DNA from: Acidobacteriota bacterium
Lineage (GTDB): Bacteria > Acidobacteriota > Blastocatellia > Pyrinomonadales > Pyrinomonadaceae
NCBI GenBank assembly: GCA_020200235.1
Contig: JAIVJC010000042.1
Location: 1 to 34,133, forward strand
DNA length: 34,133 bases
Direction of reading: 5' to 3'
Every line of letters begins with the position of its first letter. Within the stretch, counting starts at the first letter, position 1. Made by a program: the position numbers and the translations under genes. The notes under the pieces are model-generated. The model saw only the letters and a program-made list of their open reading frames with translations. It ran no database searches and was not told the origin of the DNA. Positions 14,251 to 21,943 of the stretch are shown piece by piece.

Positions 14251-15087
14251 TTATTTGCCTTTGAAGTTCGGCTTGCGCTTCTGCGCGTAGGCTTCGAGAC
14301 CTTCGCGGGCGTCCTCGGATTGGAAGAGCTGTTGTTGCAGCTCGCGTTCGAGGGCGAGGGCCGACTCGAAGGGGATTTCCGCGCCGGACTGGACGCTGCG
14401 CTTGATGCGCCCGACGGCGCGCGCGGCTTTGTCGGGCGTGGTGAACTGCCGCGCGTAAGCCATGACCTGCTCCATGAACGACGCGGCGGAGTCGGCTTCG
14501 TAGAGTTGGTTGACGAGACCGAGCTCCCGCCCGCGCTCGAAGTCGAACAGCTCGCCCGTCGCCATCAGCTCGATGGCGCGCGACTTGCCGACGACGCGCA
14601 GCAGGCGCTGCGTGCCGCCCGTGCCCGGCAGCACCCCGAGCGAGACTTCCGGCAGCCCCATCTTGCCCGCACCTTTGCGCGCCACGCGCAGGTCGGCGGC
14701 CAACGCGACTTCGAGCCCGCCGCCCACGCAGTGGCCGTTAATCGCCGCGACGACGAGCTTCGGCGTCTGCTCCAGCCGCGACAGCGTCTCGTTGGCGTGG
14801 AGGCAGAAATAGTATTTGAACTCGGGCGTGACGCTGTTGAGCATCTGGATGTCGGCGCCCGCGCAGAAGAATTTTTCGCCCTGACCCGTGACGACGATGA
14901 CGTGGACGCCCTCGTCCATGCGCGCGTTCAGGATCGCGCGGTCGAGCTGCAGCATCATCTCGTGGCTGTAGGTGTTGGCGGGCGGTGCGTTGAGCGTCAG
15001 GACGGCGACGCCGCCCTCGGCGTGGTACCGGACGAGATCATTTTTCGACTCGCCCTCGTTTTGAACTTTAGCTTCGGCTTCTGCCAT
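14251..15087 (-). CDS. Enoyl-CoA hydratase, canonical
   Basis: Crotonase of 278 residues with both usual features: oxyanion-hole loops KFFCAGADIQML and INGHCVGGGLEVALAADLRVA, then GKMGLPEVSLGVLPGTGGTQRL carrying the catalytic glutamate (LPE). It would hydrate a trans-2-enoyl-CoA from the opened ring. It starts at ATG 15087 with a strong AAGGAG ribosome binding site at about the right distance, which suggests it may be the first efficiently translated gene of the lower-pathway cluster. It lies 39 bp from the end of the aspartyl protease gene. Confidence 0.93.
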   Translation of the reverse strand: MAEAEAKVQNEGESKNDLVRYHAEGGVAVLTLNAPPANTYSHEMMLQLDRAILNARMDEGVHVIVVTGQGEKFFCAGADIQMLNSVTPEFKYYFCLHANETLSRLEQTPKLVVAAINGHCVGGGLEVALAADLRVARKGAGKMGLPEVSLGVLPGTGGTQRLLRVVGKSRAIELMATGELFDFERGRELGLVNQLYEADSAASFMEQVMAYARQFTTPDKAARAVGRIKRSVQSGAEIPFESALALERELQQQLFQSEDAREGLEAYAQKRKPNFKGK

Positions 15088-15126
15088 GAGTGCTCCTTAT
15101 GAAATTTATCGAACAGGGCTTTCGGC

Positions 15127-16371
15127 TCAGACCATTCTTCTCAACTTCACCCTCGCCCGCACGATCCTTCCGCCGCGCCGGAGCGTGAGTAGGTATTCTT
15201 GACCGTCTCGCCTGAACATGGCGCGAATCTCTTCGAGCGTGAGCGAGCGGGCGGGGCGCGAGTCGATCGCCGTAAGTATGTCGCCGCCGCGCACGCCCGC
15301 CTCGTCCGCCGGGCTGCCCTTGTCAACGTCGTCAATCAGGTAGGTCGAAAAGCGCGCGCCGTCGGCGACCAGCTCGATGCCGCTCATGTCCGCCTCGAAC
15401 GGATCGGCGAGCGCGGCGTTCGGCTCGAAGATGAGACGGCGCCGCGAGAGATCGACGACGAGCTTGAAGCGGCGGAAGACTTCGCCGCCCATCAGCGCGT
15501 CATACTTGTCGCTCGCGTAGTCGCCCTTCGTCGCCTGGGAGAAGCGCGCGACGGGCTCGCGCAGCGTGAAGCCGCCTAAGCGCACCGCGCCGACGCGACC
15601 GAGAACTGCCGAGCCCGTGCCGCCGACGCCGCCTATGTTAATCCCCTTCGAGCGCGAGACGGAACTCAAAAGGTCGTGCTCACGGACGAAGGGCGTGTTG
15701 AAGAGCACCGCGCCGGTCGAGCCCGTGTCGATCTCGAACTTGCACGCGAGCGGCGCCCGCCCCTCGATCTCCACCTCGCCGCGCGCGAAGGGCAAGCCGT
15801 CGTCCTCGATGGTGACGGGGACGACCGAGCCCGCGCCGCGGTAGTGGTATGAAGCGGGATCGTGAAAGTTGACGACCCGTTTCGCGTAGTCGATCTCGAC
15901 GACGAACCGTCCGATCACGTCGTTGCCGACGACGCCCCCTACGGGGCGACCGAAGGAGGCGGCGAAGGATTCGAGCGGCAGCGCGTAGAGCGTCAAATTA
16001 TCCACGACCGCGCCGCCGAAACTTATCGACGCCGCGTCGAGCCGCGCGGCTGTCGCCTCGCCCGCCGCGCCCGTGCCGGTGACGCTGCCGCGCGTCTTCA
16101 GGCGCAGGCGACGAGCCGCCTTCGCGTCGATGACGGTCACGGACGCGCCCGTGTCGAAGATGAACCAGAGCGGCGCGGAGGCGTTGACGCGCCCGCGGAT
16201 CAGGACGAGGTCGTTCGAGAGATCGAAGGGGACGCGGAGCGGGCTGCGACCGGAGGCGAAGCGGGCGGCGGGCGGCATCGCGCGCCGTCTCGCGGCGTCG
16301 CGCGTCTGCCCCGCGGCGGTCGTCGAGAGCGCGGCGGCGAGACAAATGATCGAGAGGGCGAATCTTTTCAT
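15127..16371 (-). CDS. Secreted retropepsin-like aspartyl protease with PDZ domain
   Basis: 414 residues with a likely Sec signal peptide (MKRFALSIICLAAALSTTAAG). Two aspartyl-protease half domains follow: FIFDTGASVTVID with Asp73, and FEIDTGSTGAVLF near 214-222. A C-terminal PDZ domain spans about 325-400 (DKGSPADEAGVRGGDILTAIDSRPA). Such gag-pol-like bacterial proteases act in the periplasm or outside the cell; substrates are unknown. It sits between the TetR gene and the enoyl-CoA hydratase with no obvious catabolic role, so it is probably a passenger. It has two half-sites in one chain, so it could form a pseudodimer instead of a homodimer. Confidence 0.88.
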   Translation of the reverse strand: MKRFALSIICLAAALSTTAAGQTRDAARRRAMPPAARFASGRSPLRVPFDLSNDLVLIRGRVNASAPLWFIFDTGASVTVIDAKAARRLRLKTRGSVTGTGAAGEATAARLDAASISFGGAVVDNLTLYALPLESFAASFGRPVGGVVGNDVIGRFVVEIDYAKRVVNFHDPASYHYRGAGSVVPVTIEDDGLPFARGEVEIEGRAPLACKFEIDTGSTGAVLFNTPFVREHDLLSSVSRSKGINIGGVGGTGSAVLGRVGAVRLGGFTLREPVARFSQATKGDYASDKYDALMGGEVFRRFKLVVDLSRRRLIFEPNAALADPFEADMSGIELVADGARFSTYLIDDVDKGSPADEAGVRGGDILTAIDSRPARSLTLEEIRAMFRRDGQEYLLTLRRGGRIVRARVKLRRMV

Positions 16372-16416
16372 CGTCGAACGTCGCGCGCCGGAAGGCGCGG
16401 AGGGGCGCGCGCGCGG

Positions 16417-17178
16417 TTACTTGTGCCGCAGGCGCGCGCCCGAGTCAACCGCGCGCCAGACGCTCGGTCGCCCGACCGCCGGGGCTGCGTGCGTGTGCGG
16501 GAGCGGATCGTCGCCCGCGCCGGGCAGGAAGCCGGAGAGGAAGAGGCGCGTGAAGCTCTCGACGAGCTCCGAGACGGGGAGCTTACCGTGTGGGTCGTAC
16601 CAGTTGTAAATCCAGTTCATCATGCCGAAGAGGGCGTAGGTCGCGACGGTGAGGTCGAGCTTCCTGCGCGTGCCGCCCCGTTGCGCCTGGACTTCGCCGA
16701 GGATGCGGCGCACCGTGCGCGTGTACTGCTGCTTCTTACCCGACACCCGCTCGTACATCTCGCCCGCGAGCGACTCCGCCTCGTGCGAGAGCACCTTCAT
16801 CTCCGCCATGTTCGCCGCGAAGAACGAGAGGTGGTTCTCGACGACGAGCCGGAAGCGCCCGACCGGATCAGTTGTCTCTTTCAGGCGCGCTTCGAGTCGC
16901 GCGAGGACGTGCCCGAAGCAGTTGTCCTGGATGAGGAAGAGCAGCTCGTCCTTCGACTTGCAGTAGTAGTAGAGACCGGCGAGGCTCACCTTCGTGGCGC
17001 GCGCGATGTCGCGCATCGAGGTCGAATGAAAACCCTTCTCGGCGAAGACGCGCGCCGCGGTGCGCAGGATGAACTCCAGCTTCTGATCGTAGCGCGTGAA
17101 ATCTTCCGATTGCGGATTGCGGATTGCGGATTGCGGATTCTCCTGCAATGAGCGCGTGGTGGTTCGTTGCTGGCTCAT
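16417..17178 (-). CDS. TetR/AcrR family regulator with repeat-encoded N-terminus
   Basis: 253 residues. The helix-turn-helix domain runs from about residue 33 to 80 (LRTAARVFAEKGFHSTSMRDIARATKVSLAGLYYYCKSKDELLF), followed by a helical ligand domain. It is related to acyl-CoA-responsive TetR regulators by general pattern only. Upstream of the HTH domain, residues 14-26 (NPQSAIRNPQSE) are the translation of the ATTGCGG heptad repeat arm at 17107-17139. ATG 17178 is the only ATG before the domain; a TTG within the same stretch is possible. The gene lies between boxB and the protease, and probably controls the box promoter operator at 20206-20229, but this is inference from proximity. Confidence 0.88.
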   Translation of the reverse strand: MSQQRTTTRSLQENPQSAIRNPQSEDFTRYDQKLEFILRTAARVFAEKGFHSTSMRDIARATKVSLAGLYYYCKSKDELLFLIQDNCFGHVLARLEARLKETTDPVGRFRLVVENHLSFFAANMAEMKVLSHEAESLAGEMYERVSGKKQQYTRTVRRILGEVQAQRGGTRRKLDLTVATYALFGMMNWIYNWYDPHGKLPVSELVESFTRLFLSGFLPGAGDDPLPHTHAAPAVGRPSVWRAVDSGARLRHK

Positions 17179-17237
17179 ACTTGGTTGAGGCGGCAGCCTT
17201 CTTTAATCCGCAATCCGAATTCCGCAATCCGCAATCG
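17107..17237. repeat. Heptad-phased hairpin (word ATTGCGG)
   Basis: The left arm 17107-17139 has more than four tandem ATTGCGG units, and the right arm 17204-17237 is the reverse complement with one degenerate unit. The left arm lies inside the TetR reading frame, and the right arm abuts the boxB stop codon (17238-17240). Because 7 is not a multiple of 3, the translated arm gives a peptide with a 7-residue period. Confidence 0.9.
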
Positions 17238-18650
17238 TTAAAGCCTGACGTACTCGAACTCGAACGGCAGCCCCTTGATGCCTTGCGCGGGCGGGGCGAT
17301 CCAGTTGGCGATCTTGCCGGGCTCGGTGACGGGGTGCATGAGGCTGCGGACGTACTCGCGATCCTCGATCGTCGGCAGCCACCCGGCGCGGCGTTGCTCG
17401 AACTCTTCCGGCGCGATCATGTCGCCCCGCACGTCGAAGCTGTGACCGGCGTACTCGCCGACGTGGCGGTGGAAGCGCGTGGAGGGAAGATATAAACGCT
17501 CCTCGACGCCCGCGTCCGCGAGGTACTTGTTCCAGCGCGTCATCGCGCGCTCGCAGTCGCGGACGTACTCGCCGCGCAAGACCTCGTTCAGGGCGTTGCG
17601 CATCGGGACCTCGCGCTGGGCGAGTCTGCCGTCTTCGACGACTGTGAGGTTGAACACGTCGTCGCGGACCAAGTGCTCGGTGTACTGATCGGCTTCCTTG
17701 TAGCGCCCCTTGAGACCGGCGGCGAAGAAGTCTGCGGAGTTGCTGCTCAGCTCGCCGCCGAAGAGATCGAGCGAGTAGGAGAACCAGAAGTTGATGTGCT
17801 TCTGGAGGATGTCGAGCGGGATGCCGCCTAAGCTTCGCACGTCGCCGTCTTCCGACGCCTTCATCATCTCACCCGTGCGCTTGACGATGCGCCCCACGCC
17901 GGTCTCGCCGACGAAGAGGTGGTGCGCCTCTTCCGTGAGCATGAACTGGCAGGTGCGCGCGAGCGGCTCGAACCCGCTCTCGGCGAGCGCCGCGAGCTGG
18001 TACTTGCCGTCGCGGTCGGTGAACATCGTGAAGCAGTAGAAGTTGAGCCAGTCGTCGCAGGGCTGGTTGAAGGCTTCGAGGATTCTGGGCTTGTCGGGGT
18101 TCCCCGAACGACGTTCGAGCAACGCCTCGGCTTCCTCGCGCCCGTCTCTGCCGAAATACTTGTGGAGCAGGTAGACCATCGCCCAGAGGTGGCGACCCTC
18201 TTCGACGTTCACCTGAAAAAGATTCCTCAGATCGTACAGCGAAGGGCAGGTCTTGCCCAGCTCGCGCTGCTGCTCGACTGAGGCGGGCTCGGTGTCGCCC
18301 TGCGTGACGATGATGCGGCGCAAGGAGTTGCGGAACTCGCCGGGCACCTCCTGGTAGACGGGCTGGCCGTAGTTGTCGCCGAAGCCGACGGTCGCGCCCG
18401 GCGCGGCGGGCTTCAAAAAGATGCCCCAGCGGTAGTCGGGCATCTTCACGTAGTCGAAGTTCGCCCAGCCGTCCGGCTGGACGCTGACCGCCGTGCGCAG
18501 GTAAACGTCCTTCTCCTGAAAGCCGTCGGGACCCATCTCGCGCCACCAGTCGAGGTAGTTCGGCAGCCACTGCTCCAGCGCGCGCTGGAGCCGCTTGTCT
18601 TCCGACAGGTTCACGTTGTTCGGGATGCGTTCGTAAAGTTGCGCGCTCAT
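17238..18650 (-). CDS. boxB: Benzoyl-CoA 2,3-epoxidase, diiron oxygenase subunit
   Basis: 470 residues, full length for BoxB. It uses a carboxylate-bridged diiron centre to epoxidise benzoyl-CoA, with electrons supplied by BoxA. Iron-ligand motifs are visible as ExxH pairs: NVEEGRHLWAM (Glu150/151, His154) and TEEAHHLFVGE (Glu240/241, His243/244). The N-terminal IPNNVNLSEDKRLQRALEQW and YLRTAVSV...WANFDYVKMPDYRWGIFL segments are typical. It lies directly downstream of boxC with the same direction, so one transcript is likely. BoxA is not seen in the window. Alternative aryl-CoA substrates, including anthraniloyl-CoA, are possible but unproven. Confidence 0.95.
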   Translation of the reverse strand: MSAQLYERIPNNVNLSEDKRLQRALEQWLPNYLDWWREMGPDGFQEKDVYLRTAVSVQPDGWANFDYVKMPDYRWGIFLKPAAPGATVGFGDNYGQPVYQEVPGEFRNSLRRIIVTQGDTEPASVEQQRELGKTCPSLYDLRNLFQVNVEEGRHLWAMVYLLHKYFGRDGREEAEALLERRSGNPDKPRILEAFNQPCDDWLNFYCFTMFTDRDGKYQLAALAESGFEPLARTCQFMLTEEAHHLFVGETGVGRIVKRTGEMMKASEDGDVRSLGGIPLDILQKHINFWFSYSLDLFGGELSSNSADFFAAGLKGRYKEADQYTEHLVRDDVFNLTVVEDGRLAQREVPMRNALNEVLRGEYVRDCERAMTRWNKYLADAGVEERLYLPSTRFHRHVGEYAGHSFDVRGDMIAPEEFEQRRAGWLPTIEDREYVRSLMHPVTEPGKIANWIAPPAQGIKGLPFEFEYVRL

Positions 18651-18666
18651 GATGTCCTCTTGATGT

Positions 18667-20114
18667 TTAAGTCCGCTTGTAATCGAACTCGGCTTTCGTC
18701 GGCTTGCCGTAGTTCGTCAGGGCGCCGTGCTCGCCGACGGCGTTGGGGCGCTGGAAAATCCAGTTCTGCCAGGCGGTGAGCCGCCCGTAGATTTTCGTGT
18801 CCATCGTCTCGGGCCCGGCGAAGCGCAAGGATGCCTCCATGCCGGTCAGCGCGTCGGGCGAGAGCGACGTGCGCTCCTCGATGGCGACCCGCAGCTCGTC
18901 CTCGTAGTCGAGATCGTCTGGCGCGAAGGTGATTAAGCCCGCCGCCTCGGCTGACTCGGTGTCGAAGCGACCCTCGCGGTCGAGGAGACCCTGCGCCTTC
19001 TCCGGCTCGGCGAGGAAGCGCGACTGGAGGCGCGTCAGACCGTTCGACATCGGGAGCGCGCCCGCGTTGAAGTCGTCGAGCGCGATCTCCACTGACTCGT
19101 CCGTAGAGTTGAGCATGAAGCTGCGGTCGGCGGCGAGCGCCAGCTCGAAGAGGCTGCCCGCGAAACAACTGCCGGGCTCGACCAGCGCGAAGAAACTCTT
19201 GGCGGTGAGATCGAGCCGGCGCATCACGCGCGCCATGTAAAGCACGATCTCGCGCACGAGCCAGTGGTCACGGTTCGCGGATAAAGTTTTATCTACGGCG
19301 AGAACCGCGTCGATGTCGCCCTCTGTGCGCAGGCAGACGAGACCGATTTCGAGGTGGTTGACTCTCAGGTGCAGCAGCGCGTCGTCGAGTTCGCGGAAGG
19401 CTTTGAGCGCCCAGTAAGAGTCGCCGAGCTTCACGATCTCTTCCGCCGCGCGGCGACGCCTTCGTCGAAGCGGCTCGTCGGGAAGCCGCCGTCGATCAAG
19501 CCCCACTCCTCGGCGCGCTTCGTCTTCAAGCCCTCGGCGAGCGTGGAGAACACGTCGGCGCGGTCGCGCCGGACTTTGCGCTTATCGACGAGCCTGGTTA
19601 AGCCGCCCGTGCCCGGCAGCACGCCGAGCAGCGGGACTTCCGGTAGCGAGACGGCGGAGTTGCCGTCGTCGACCAGGTAGATTTCGTCGCAGGCGATGGC
19701 GAGCTCGTAGCCGCCGCCCGACGCCGTGCCGTTCAGGGCGGCGACGTAGCGCTGACCCGAATGTAGGGAAGCGTCCTCGATGGCGCAGCGCGTCTCGTTG
19801 GTGAACTTGCAGAAGTTGACCTTGAAGGCGTGGCTGGATGTGCCGAGCATGTAGATGTTAGCGCCCGCGCAGAAGATGCGCGGCTTCAGACTCTTGACGA
19901 CGACACAGCGCACCTCGGGGTGCTCGAAGCGCAGGCGCTGCACGGCGTCGGCGAGCTCGATGTCCACGCCGAGGTCGTAGGAGTTGAGCTTGAGCTTGTA
20001 GCCCTCGGCTAAGGTCTCGTCCTCCTGCACGTCCATCGAGAGCGTGGCGACCGCGCCGTCGATCCCCAGCCTCCAGTGTTTGTAACGCTCCGGCGATGTC
20101 TCGAAGTTAATCAT
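18667..20114 (-). pseudogene. boxC: Benzoyl-CoA-dihydrodiol (epoxide) lyase, frameshifted
   Basis: BoxC opens the ring of 2,3-epoxybenzoyl-CoA with two waters to give a dialdehyde-type acyl-CoA and formate. The N-terminal part (MINFETSPERYKHWRLGIDG, IFCAGANIYML, ALNGTASGGGYELAIACDE, SLPEVPLLGVLPGTGGLTRL) ends in TGA after RFDEGVAARR. The rest (AEEIVKLGDSYWALKAFREL to GKPTKAEFDYKRT) continues in another frame to 18667. The break lies at about 19443-19455 in a CGCGCGGCGG run. Total span is one base short of a multiple of three, so adding one G restores an intact protein of about 482 residues. Everything else is well conserved, so a sequencing or assembly error is at least as likely as a real mutation. 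Confidence 0.88.
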
Positions 20115-20205
20115 CAGTTGTCACGACCCCGCTCCCGACCCCCGGACGCACGCGCGCGCCGACCAGACTCTCGCCCCCGAAAGGCGACTCGCGCACCCGG
20201 AATAG

Positions 20206-20229
20206 TTTTTCGAACGCTCGTTCGAAAAA
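20206..20229. promoter_or_regulatory. Perfect palindromic operator, TetR type
   Basis: The 11-bp arms TTTTTCGAACG and CGTTCGAAAAA flank a 2-bp centre CT with no mismatch. It lies 2 bp downstream of the boxC promoter -10 box, over the expected transcription start, the position for repression. The TetR gene at 16417-17178 in the same operon is the obvious candidate ligand-responsive repressor. Confidence 0.75.
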
Positions 20230-20231
20230 GA

Positions 20232-20260
20232 ATAATATCCGTCCGCCGCCCGTCGGTCAA
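20232..20260 (-). promoter_or_regulatory. Sigma-70 type promoter for boxC-boxB
   Basis: On the minus strand TTGACC (20260-20255) and TATTAT (20237-20232) are separated by exactly 17 bp. It points at boxC, about 110 bp ahead of its ATG. It is the best-formed promoter in the catabolic block. Confidence 0.75.
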
Positions 20261-20326
20261 GCGGGGCGGGGCGTCTGGTTGGTGGCTCAGTTCGCTCTTG
20301 TGTGTGGGTGAGGGTGGAGGTCGCGC

Positions 20327-20356
20327 TTGACAGCCGCGGCGCGGGGCGCGTAGCGT
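20327..20356 (+). promoter_or_regulatory. Probable promoter for the selenocysteine tRNA gene
   Basis: A consensus TTGACA at 20327-20332 is followed after 18 bp by TAGCGT at 20351-20356, about 20 bp before the mature tRNA 5' end. The -10 match is weak. Confidence 0.45.
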
Positions 20357-20377
20357 CTGGGGACTCGGAAGAGGCGC

Positions 20378-20473
20378 GGAGGCGCACCCGTTCTGGTGAG
20401 CGGCGCGGTCTTCAAAACCGTCTGTGGGTTCGCGAGAGCGCACCTGGGTGGGTTCGATTCCCACACGCCTCCG
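20378..20473 (+). tRNA. selC: tRNA-Sec (anticodon TCA)
   Basis: The sequence folds as a bacterial selenocysteine tRNA: 8-bp-type acceptor GGAGGCGC/ACGCCTCC (last pair mismatched), 6-bp D stem CCGTTC/GAGCGG closing the TGGT loop, anticodon loop CTTCAAA with TCA, a long variable arm, and T arm GTGGG-TTCGATT-CCCAC. The discriminator is G73 and the CCA end is genome-encoded (20474-20476). The long D stem and long acceptor-T stack separate it from tRNA-Ser and from suppressor tRNAs. It implies that the organism makes selenoproteins. selA, selB and selD are not in the window. Confidence 0.95.
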
Positions 20474-20487
20474 CCAACGCCATTTTA

Positions 20488-20560
20488 GATTGCGGATTTC
20501 GGATTGCGGATTAGACCTCACGTCTTTTAATCCGCAATCCGAAATCCTCATTCCGCAATC
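20488..20560. repeat. Heptad-phased hairpin (word ATTGCGG)
   Basis: The left arm 20488-20513 and right arm 20528-20560 share the ATTGCGG word with the elements at 17107 and 33038. The loop is about 14 bp. It lies between the tRNA 3' end and the dprA start codon, 3 bp from the latter, so it is within the dprA leader and could influence translation. Confidence 0.85.
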
Positions 20561-20563
20561 ATC

Positions 20564-21685
20564 ATGAGAGACTGGATCGCACTGAACATGACGCCGGGCG
20601 TCGGACCGCGCGCGGCGGCGCGGCTGCTCGAAAGGTTCGGCTCTGCCGAGGGGGTGTACGCGGCGCTGCGCGCCGAACTGGAACGCCTGCGCCTGAAGCC
20701 CGAGGCGGTCGAGAGCATCGTGCTGCGCGACCGGCACGAGGACGCGGAGCGAGAGCTGTTGCGCGTGCGCGAGGCGGGCGCGGACGTGCTCGTCTTAGAC
20801 GACGGGACGTACCCCGCGCTCCTGCGCGAGATCGCCGACCCGCCGATCACGCTCTACGTGAAGGGCGACTGGGCGGCGTGCTTCGACTCCCCCTGCGTCG
20901 CCGTCGTCGGCTCGCGCCGCGCCTCGACCTACGGGCAGAACGTCGCCGTGATGCTCGCGCGCGATCTCGCGAGCCGAGGAGTCTGCGTCGTCTCGGGTCT
21001 CGCACGCGGCATCGACGCGGCGGCTCACCGCGGCGCGCTCGAAGCGGGCGGGAGGACGGTCGCCGTGCTCGGCACGGGCGTCGACGAGGTCTACCCGCGC
21101 GATCATAAAAAGCTCGCCGAAGAGATCGTCGCGAAGGGCGGCGCGCTCGTCTCGCAGTTCCCGCTGGGCACGCCGCCGATCCCTGAAAACTTTCCTTACC
21201 GCAACCGCATCATCAGCGGCTTGAGCCTCGGCACGATGCTGGTGGAAGCGGCGGAGAACAGCGGCTCGCTCATCACGGCGCGGCTCGCGCTCGAGCAGTC
21301 GAGAGAAGTCTTCGCCGTGCCGGGCAACATCACCTCGCGCAACTCCTTCGGCACGAACTACCTGATCAAGGGCGCGGGCGCGAAGCTCGTCCAGCAGTGG
21401 CAGGACGTCGTCGCCGAGTTGCCGCCCGAGATCGCGGCGCGGCTGCTGCCGCCGGAGCCGAAGAAGAAGGGCAGGCGCGCGGGCGTCGATCAGACGCCGC
21501 CCGATCTGTCGGAGCGCGAGCGCGCGGTCTTCAGGCTGCTCTCGACGGACGAGCCCGCGCACATCGACGCGCTCTCGGAGGCGACCGGGGCGGGCGTGGC
21601 GGAGTTGACGGGCACGCTGCTTAGTCTCGAAATGCGCGAGCTGATCAGGCAGCTCCCCGGCAAGTGTTTCGTCAGAAAACTCTGA
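20564..21685 (+). CDS. dprA: DNA-processing protein DprA
   Basis: 373 residues. A SAM/HhH-like N-terminal domain (NMTPGVGPRAAARLLERFGS) precedes the Rossmann-like DprA core (VAVVGSRRASTYGQNVA, VSGLARGIDAAAHRGAL, TVAVLGTGVDEVYPRDH, FPYRNRIISGLS, VFAVPGNITSRNSFGTNYLI). A C-terminal winged-helix DML1-like domain begins near residue 315. It loads RecA onto incoming single-stranded DNA during natural transformation and protects it. It starts at ATG 20564, immediately after a heptad hairpin. topA follows 258 bp downstream in the same direction, a common pairing in bacteria. Confidence 0.95.
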   Translation: MRDWIALNMTPGVGPRAAARLLERFGSAEGVYAALRAELERLRLKPEAVESIVLRDRHEDAERELLRVREAGADVLVLDDGTYPALLREIADPPITLYVKGDWAACFDSPCVAVVGSRRASTYGQNVAVMLARDLASRGVCVVSGLARGIDAAAHRGALEAGGRTVAVLGTGVDEVYPRDHKKLAEEIVAKGGALVSQFPLGTPPIPENFPYRNRIISGLSLGTMLVEAAENSGSLITARLALEQSREVFAVPGNITSRNSFGTNYLIKGAGAKLVQQWQDVVAELPPEIAARLLPPEPKKKGRRAGVDQTPPDLSERERAVFRLLSTDEPAHIDALSEATGAGVAELTGTLLSLEMRELIRQLPGKCFVRKL

Positions 21686-21898
21686 GTCTGTTTTGCCGAT
21701 CGCGGCGAGGGGGCGATTTGACGTGGGCGCCGGGGCGGAGCAAAATGCGCGAGCCTGACGGGCGCGCTCCGGTCGCCGCGTGAGATTGTCGTGACGGGGC
21801 GCGAGATATTCGTGCGGTAATGGGCGGCTCGCGAGCCAGCCGGAAGCCCCTTTTCCGCATCTAAACGGGTGACCCGAGGGGGAATTCAGGACTCGTGC

Positions 21899-21918
21899 GG
21901 GTGTTCGGCTGAACACCC
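21899..21918. promoter_or_regulatory. Short perfect hairpin ahead of topA
   Basis: GGGTGTTC and GAACACCC form an 8-bp stem around the loop GGCT, 26 bp before the topA start. It could be a weak terminator for dprA (followed by CGTTTGCTGTT) or a topA leader element. Otherwise the 258 bp between dprA and topA shows nothing I can identify. Confidence 0.45.
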
Positions 21919-21943
21919 CGTTTGCTGTTAGAAGGGAATACGG

